In this document: piece by piece, positions 57,781 through 64,000 of the stretch
Numbering within the stretch: the first letter of the stretch is position 1
How the letters are laid out: every line of letters begins with the position of its first letter
Assembly (NCBI RefSeq): GCF_958450345.1
Contig: NC_088781.1
Coordinates: 26,637,857 to 26,701,856 of the forward strand
Length of the DNA: 64,000 nt
Reading direction: 5' to 3'
From: Calliphora vicina
Taxonomy: Eukaryota > Arthropoda > Insecta > Diptera > Calliphoridae
Made by a program: the position numbers and the translations under genes
Notes under the pieces: generated by a model
What the model saw: only the letters and a program-made list of their open reading frames with translations
The model's database searches: none
Told to the model about the DNA's origin: nothing

Positions 57781-58007
57781 TGCATATCCCCGCTTTTTTC
57801 TGCGTATTTAAAATCGATTTTAGTTTTTAATTTTTTTCAAATAAATCCTCTTTTCGTTTGCTGTAACATTGTGTAATTAGTAAAACAATAAGCTTAAACA
57901 AAGATAGATTTAAGAGTAGCAGAATCGGTAATTAATTAAACATAATTTGTGTAGCTATGTATTTAGCACTAGTTATATAATATTGACTCAATAAATAGGA
58001 CGTAATA

Positions 58008-59033
58008 CAGTGGTTTAGAAACTTTTTATTTTTAAAATTATTCGGTAGCTCCTAAACTATTGCAGATATTTTAATGGAATTTCACACAGTCAGTGCTGAG
58101 GTATTTTTGAGATGAAATGTACATGAGCTTGTAGTTGGAATAGGGGCTAGTGGTCCTCAAAATTGCTCAACTCGGCCCTACAAAATTTTGAAAAAAGCAA
58201 AAGAGAAATTTTATATTCAGATATTATTTGAAATATAAAAATAGATATTTGTGTTGACAATTTTTTTTTTTTAATTTTTCACAGACATTTTATAAAATAA
58301 TTTTGGTACTAATTTTATTGATAACTGTTCAATAATTGCAAAATCTCTGCCAAATTTTTGTAACTTAATTTTTTTACTTTTTGCAGAAGTGTTTTACTTG
58401 GCGAAGAACAGCTGATGCTGTTGTTAAATGAGTTAATAACAGCTTCAGCTTGTTTTATATTTACAGTCGACTTTAACGTCAAAAATATACTTTAACTTGT
58501 CTATGGTAGACCTAAAGTCCACTCTTAAGTAAAGACGACTTTATTTCTATTAAAATATACTTTATTTCTGACTATGATTATGGGCCAATATCTTTGGCTT
58601 TAAAATGGAGTCAAAAATTATGCTGGTGTTTGAGTAGTTTCAAAGTTATGAACAATTATGTGTAGAGAATTTTATTTTTCAATTTTCAAGTCGCGATATT
58701 TTTACATCGGAACGAGTTTCCATCGAAAAAGTCACTGATATGAGGAACATATTTAATATATTATGTATGTGGTAAATTTCATTACAATCGGAGATGGTAA
58801 ATCCGACTCCTGTCCGCTTTCACATGGATCCTCCCAGTACTATCAACATATAATTTCTTGAATTCGGATAAGAAGTGATTTTTTCAAAATCTTTTAGCCC
58901 ACATTCCAACTACGAGTAAATAAAAGTAAAATTGAAAGCACATCAGCACTAACTACGTCAAATTTCATTAAGATAACTCCAATAATTCACGAGCTACCAA
59001 ATTATTTCCAAATTAAATATTTCTAAACCACTG
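58008..59033. mobile_element. 1026-bp TA-flanked element with long inverted repeats
   Basis: The ends are CAGTGGTTTAGAAA and the inverse of TTTCTAAACCACTG, flanked by TA. The arms pair with some divergence for about 165 bp (GGTAGCTC, AGTGCTGA, GTAGTTGGAAT blocks). CAGTGGT ends and a TA target fit the Tc1/mariner superfamily. No transposase is visible. Confidence 0.8.
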
Positions 59034-59280
59034 TACGTATGTGTAATACTTAATTCGATGTGTAAACAAGCAATTAATATTAAACATACGCTATGTAGCA
59101 AATAAATAAATTGTTTCGTAATGGATTTTCTTGAAACATTTGTTTAATTAAAGGAACATAAAGGACATTGATTTTGAAAATATTGATGCAAAAAATTAGA
59201 TCAATTTGAGACTTCGTTGAAATTATTTTCGAAAATGTAAAATTTAGAATTTGAAATATGTAATTTGAAATATGTACATT

Positions 59281-60055
59281 AGTGTGTCCCAAAAAAAGTT
59301 TTTTTTCTTATTTTCATGGGTGAGATTTTTTTTAGATTTTTCGGATGTGGTTTAGAGGTCGCTAAAAATCGGGTTTATCGGCCTTTTTTTGAGTTTTATT
59401 CACAACTTTGTCAAGATCCACGATTTTCATTACTTTTGAGGACACAGTTTAAAAGAGAAATGTCCGAGCTTTATTTTTGTGTGCAAAAAATTGTAGTTTT
59501 TATAATGAATTGGCACATTAAGGTGCCCTACATTACAAATTTTCGAAATTTTTCCATAAGGCTTTATAACTTTTAAAATTTTTATGCAAATGAAAAAAAC
59601 TAAAAATGCAGTTTGAAAGATCAACTAATTCTTAATAATTTAGAGACAACAATTTTTGAATTTGCTTTTACCGTTCCTGAGTTATATAAAGCAAACGAAA
59701 ACTCTTTTTACACAAAATGATTTTTATACACTACAATAGCATAGTGTAATCAAACTAAAAAAAATTACGAATAATTGTAATGTAGGGCACCTTAGTAAAC
59801 CAATTCATTGCAAAAACTAAAAATGTTTGCACAGAGAAATAAAGCGTGCACATTTTTCTTTTAAACTGCGTCCTCAAAAGTAATAAAAATCGTGGTTCTT
59901 GACAAAGTTATGAAGAAAACTCAAAAAAGGCCGACAAACCCGATATTTGGCAAAAACTTGACTTGAGCGACCTCTAAACCTCTTCCGAAAAATCTAGAAA
60001 AAATCTCAAAAATACTTTACGCTATAAGCTTGCAAATTATGCTTGAGGCCCAACA
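59281..60055. mobile_element. Inverted-repeat element, arms about 230 bp
   Basis: The left arm 59318-59545 (TTTTTCGGATGTGGTTTAGA ... GGTGCCCTACATTAC) is the diverged inverse of 59777-60020 (GTAATGTAGGGCACC ... AACCTCTTCCGAAAAA). The outer ends (TTAGTGTGTCCC and GGCCCAAC) are uncertain. Open frames here are arm translations. Confidence 0.75.
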
Positions 60056-60326
60056 AAAATACATATGTATGTTTTATATACAATATACTATTTTTTGTAT
60101 TTTTAAATTGAAAATTTGAGTCCATTTTGTTAAAAATTAAGCCCTATATTTGAAAAAAAAAACGGAAAAAATGGCACGTGTTTAAACATTTTATATGTCG
60201 AAGGTTCCCTACTTTTATTAGCGCCGCCCCTGGATCATTACGCTCAAATCAAATTTTATTCCGATCGGACCAGCGGTTTAGAAATGCCAGATTTATTTCC
60301 AAACAAGCAGACGGACGGATTAAAAC
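60056..60326. other. Mini-me-like scrap
   Basis: TTCCGATCGGACCAGCGGTT and CAAGCAGACGGACGGA suggest the tract region of a mini-me-like element in reverse. It is interrupted at 60327, and GTTCGTCGACTCAGAAAG after 61087 may be its continuation. Confidence 0.5.
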
Positions 60327-61080
60327 CCAGTATGCAAAATGATTCGAAGTTATGTCGAAAATGAATCATTTTTTCGTAAAATTTTATCGATATCGACTTC
60401 GATATAATGTCGAGAATGTGCGTGTTTTCCTAAGTAGAGTGCAGAGCGATAAAGAGTCGAAAATTATTTATTATTCTGATTCTAATTTTTATCGATATAC
60501 TATACCTTTTTCGGTATTAAAAATGTTCTAAATTGATTCGAATTCGATTAAATATATGAACAATTTCGTATACTTTATACCATCGGGCAATTTCTTCTTG
60601 AAATAATGCATATTCAATACCTTTATTATTATCCAATAATGTTTCGTTAGATGTGTTTTCATTTTCAAATGCAATAAACTCTGCACATATTTCTGATGTT
60701 TGCTGATTATGAGATTCGAATTGTCAAAAACGACATCAATAATTGGCTGCGCTTTTCTTTTAAGACGTCTTTGATCCATTTTTCGTATTAAACTATATTT
60801 TTATGAATATGTTATTGTTAGGATAAGAAATAAAATTTTATTTTCTCACAAATTGACAAAAGAATAATATGTATGTATATGAATTTGTCAATTTGTGCAA
60901 AAATAAAATTTGACATTAAAAAAAAAATTCGAACATTATTCGCCATTTCTATAAAATATTAAAATACGATATTCTAAAAAATGTAGATTAGATAGAGCAT
61001 CATAATAAATTCATATTTTCGATTTTAATTCGAAATAAGTTCGATAAAAAGAACTGACTCGAAATGTTGCATACTGGGAA
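60327..61080. mobile_element. TIR element (CCCAGTATGCAA ends)
   Basis: Inverted ends CCCAGTATGCAAAATG / CATTTCG..TTGCATACTGGG lie at 60327 and 61080. Subterminal TTCGA(A/T) words are common. No clear target duplication. A minus-strand open frame of 83 codons (60528-60779) starts MDQRRLKRKAQPIIDVVFDN; its identity is unknown. Confidence 0.65.
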
Positions 61081-61145
61081 GATATCCGTTCGTCGACTCA
61101 GAAAGTGATTCAGAGTCGATCAGTACTTTAAGGTGTTAGACTCAT
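61081..61145 (-). mobile_element. Family B scrap
   Basis: CGTCGACTCAGAAAGTGATT and TACTTTAAGGTGTTAGACTC are the reverse of family B internal blocks. Confidence 0.6.
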
Positions 61146-61149
61146 ATTT

Positions 61150-61570
61150 TTGACGCTACAATATAAATTTGTTCAAAATATTGGCCATTTTTCTGGCTAC
61201 ACATGGATTTCAAGCCAAAAAAACTGCTCATCTTTTGAAGCCATGATCGAATCAATCCAATTTCGGCTACTCTGTTCTGAAGATACAGCTTTCTGTATCG
61301 ATCGAAACAAATACTAGTCGGACTGGGCAAGTTCTGTTCTATAAGACGGGTGCGGAAAAACTTCCCAACCCCTTCATTCTAAATAACACTGTACAACACC
61401 AAAAAAAATTACGAGTTCCGACCAATAAATTTTGATAGAACACAATAAATGTGTTCAGCAAATTTATGCAAAATGTTACGCAGAACATTTTTGTAGAATA
61501 TGTTAACAATCTAAATCCGCAAGGCATGTGTCTTTTTTGTCCTTCTTTTAAAAAGAGCAACAAACTCCAA
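61150..61570 (-). mobile_element. mariner C-terminal remnant
   Basis: The minus strand reads ICFDRYRKLYLQNRVAEIGL, IRSWLQKMSSFFGLKSM and KNGQYFEQ, aligning with the C-terminus of mariner transposases (DSW-x-ASK..FF..GI..LP.RW..DGQYFE). The same family as at 52263. The part right of 61340 is unclear. Confidence 0.6.
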
Positions 61571-61698
61571 TAAAACAGGGATTTAAGGGACTAAAATGTT
61601 TCGCAAAAATATTATCCTTGAAATTTTACTATAAGTCCCTGAATACACCAAAACTGAAAATTCAACCAGAAAGTCAGAAATAAGACACAACAAAAAAT

Positions 61699-62582
61699 CA
61701 GTGTTTAAAAAACTAGACTACAAGTAGCAGTAGCAACGAAAAAACACAAGTAGTCTAGTTAAAAAATTAATAAAAACTCGGAGTCAATAATTACTACTAC
61801 TACTGCTACCTTCACATTTTGGTAGCAGTAGTTGTAGTAGTACTAATAAAAGAAAAATTTAAAAGTAGCAGAGTAATTTATTTTCTATTGCTACCTTAAA
61901 AAAGAAAAAGTTTTGCTACTTTTAAAATTTAGTAGTAATAGAAGTAGCAGTTGAGGTAGTAGAAGAAGTAGCAGTTAAGTAGCAGTTGAAGTAGCAGCTA
62001 AGAAGCAGTTGAGGTAGCAATAAAATAAGTCAAAAATAAAAATCTTCAGCCAAAAAAGTATATTATGTGTTGTTGTTGTGAATGTATATTTGTGTAAGTT
62101 GGTCGTGTTGTAAACAAAAGTTCGGCTTTTTTGTTATACACACAGAAAACACGATCTTTCTGTTAGCAACACGAACATCTGAGACGAATAAAATCGAATA
62201 ATTCTTTCAAACTCTCTCAAAACAAAAACAACACACAGTGTTTAATTCTGTCAATTTTGGTGTTATGACTGAAGATTTTCTTTTTTGACTATTTTTTTAT
62301 ACCTTAACTGCTGCATCAACTGCTACCTTAAAAATTAAAACTCGATATAGAGCAGTAGCAATGATTTGTATTTTTATGCTACTACTCCATTTACAATTCA
62401 TGTTTTATTACTACTGCTCTGTTAAGAGTTTTATATTTTGAAGGCAGCAGTTGTTTTAAAAAAACAAGAAAACGAAAAAAGACAAATGCTACTGCTACTG
62501 CTACCGCTACATACACTTTTTTGAAGCAGTAGTTGTAGCAACAGTTAAAAATTTGTTAGTTATCGTAGCTTTTTAAACACTG
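61699..62582. mobile_element. 884-bp hAT-like element made of TAGCAGT-type repeats
   Basis: Inverted ends CAGTGTTTAAAAA / TTTTTAAACACTG with an exact 8-bp target duplication CAAAAAAT (61691-61698, 62583-62590). Most of both flanks consists of GTAGCAGT / ACTGCTAC words in both orientations. Between them lies a unique core (about 62040-62290). No transposase. The 8-bp duplication and CAG start fit hAT. Confidence 0.88.
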
Positions 62583-62689
62583 CAAAAAATAGCTTAGGGT
62601 TAATTTCGCATTTACAAAAACATTTTACATAACTTTGCTGAATACATTTTATACCTAAAATTTAAGGATCACATAGTTTCTTATGACGA

Positions 62690-63125
62690 TTAACAATATG
62701 AATGTGCCAGAGTTGGGAAACTTTAACCCCTCCTCAAATGAAATTCAGATGTAATCTTTCAAAACGCCAAAACACGTGTCTTTTTTTTGTCTCCTCTATC
62801 AAAACGAATCAGTTGCGTTCGGTACAGGTTCCCTATGATGGTCTGCTCAGATTTCAGCAGCTCATAATATATAGGATCCGTTTGCTCCCACCAAATACAG
62901 AAAATTAAAGGATCCATTTTTCATCGCAAGTAATGATTCGCAAAAATGTTTTTCTTTTATAGCGTTCAAGAATCATTTCGGTCAGGCAAAATCATCCTTC
63001 AAGATCTCTCGGCTTCAATTGGTATGGAACCCATTTCCCCTACTTTAGGATGAATCCTACTACTCGCAACTATTCTAATATTACTGCTAGAGTAGGTCTC
63101 AATGATTTTGCTCCCGAATTTTATA
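62690..63125 (-). mobile_element. mariner remnant
   Basis: The minus strand carries the KPRDLE-, LTEMILERYKRKTFL-, IITCDEKWI and FSVFGGSK-like text of the same mariner as at 12001 and 1. Both copies share CTCATAATATATAGGATC and TTTCAGCAG phrases. Stops and frameshifts are frequent. Confidence 0.75.
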
Positions 63126-64000
63126 AAATTAATTCGGTGATGAATACTGATACTAGAAGTTGCAGCAATTCGATTAAATTTTTAATAACTTTTTAGAATT
63201 ATATCAAAATTAGTTAAAATTGTTTGATTTTATTAGTACAAATACAATATAACTACAAATAAAATTACTAATTAAAGTGTTCCTCATAAAATAAAATGTA
63301 AAATTAAGAATTTTTAATGTGAAGGTTTCCTAAAAAAGCAATTTTTTTCTCAGGAATATAAATAAATTTCTTTTTCATAGTTCATAATAATGTGAAGGTT
63401 ATAAATACAGCCTTTTAAATTTAACTTTGTTTCTATTCATTTTTAAAAAAATAAAACTAATTTATTATGTTTTTTTCCTTTATTATTTCAAGTAATTTGC
63501 ATTCAATTTTAATAGAATTCAACTTGTAATTTTTCTTAAAGCTTATTAAATTGCTAAGCCATAAATTCCCTAGAAATTTCAATTAGAAATTTATTTTATA
63601 TTCTTTTAAATTCCAGCACTGCTGCACTTAATGTAATTGGCAATTCCCGCTACTTACATATTTCCTATTAAGATTTTCTGATTTACCCAACAATTTAAGT
63701 AAATTGTTGCTGCTATTAGTTGTTAACAAATATCCTTCCTAATGGTCAATTATTACAAGATTATTTACAAGTTAACACAGTTGAATATACATAGTTAAAA
63801 TGTTCAAAATGAAATTCAAATGAAATCTCTTGCTACTAGTTAGCTGCTGGAGAATAAATATTATTTTTATGTGGCTGCCGGCAAAACAAATTAATTGCCA
63901 ATGATAAATTACAATTTAATTTGGGTCATTAAAAGCAATAAAAATCCAGAATAAACACTACAGTTTCCAAGCGAAAAAAAAAACAAAGTGCATAAATTAA
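63126..64000. other. Non-coding DNA, nothing recognised
   Basis: AT-rich to the right edge. No upstream cyclase exon is visible. Confidence 0.5.

Noticed and set aside
61919..62025. Trinucleotide-like GTAGCA repeats as a coding poly-amino-acid tract
   Set aside because: Units are irregular, orientation changes within the element, and stops occur in all frames.
47088..64000. Search for the upstream (signal-peptide) exon of the cyclase
   Set aside because: No minus-strand exon ending in phase 0 with matching text was found by eye. It may be short, or beyond the right edge.

Overview
The window is AT-rich, gene-poor DNA from an insect, most probably a higher (calyptrate-type) fly. The evidence is the gene content, consensus insect splice sites (GTAAGT donors), and many copies of mini-me-like elements with (GTCT)n tracts, mariner, piggyBac, hAT and Helitron sequences. 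The exact species cannot be read from the sequence.

Only one host gene is clearly recognisable. It lies on the minus strand and encodes the extracellular ligand-binding (ANF-receptor type) domain of a receptor guanylyl cyclase, best matched by recall to Drosophila Gyc32E. Eight consecutive internal exons (47087-46954, 40521-40410, 20723-20649, 20447-20340, 17615-17492, 6092-5943, 5590-5482, 1467-1383) join in phase into 897 nt, or 299 uninterrupted codons. The start codon and signal-peptide exon lie upstream and were not found. The transmembrane, kinase-homology and cyclase exons lie past the left edge. Introns range from 201 bp to 19.7 kb and fill most of the left 47 kb.

Almost everything else is mobile or repetitive DNA, much of it nested.
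0-10 kb: mariner remnants, a Helitron with a helicase C-terminus interrupted by a 127-bp MITE, an inverted-repeat element and mini-me-like elements.
10-17 kb: an LTR, a mariner, a Jockey-type reverse transcriptase scrap, a tRNA-Leu-like sequence and a TTAA MITE.
18-22 kb: a tandem array with a unit of about 0.5 kb around two exons.
22-28 kb: mini-me-like copies with long GTCT tracts, one inside a Tc1 transposase, then a Harbinger-like MITE carrying a small spliced SANT-like reading frame.
30-43 kb: a TTAA element, LTR and mini-me pieces, a split transposase, a long-TIR element, and a hAT inserted in a TTAA element.
47-51 kb: a four-element nest.
51-64 kb: a cluster of splice-like signals, a 489-bp palindrome inside a mariner, a degenerate full-length piggyBac, two more long-TIR elements, and an 884-bp hAT-like element built of TAGCAGT-type repeats.

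No operon-like or defence system is present. The most distinctive items are the Harbinger-like element with the intact two-exon SANT-like frame, the TAGCAGT-rich hAT-like element, and the nested insertions whose target duplications give a relative insertion order.
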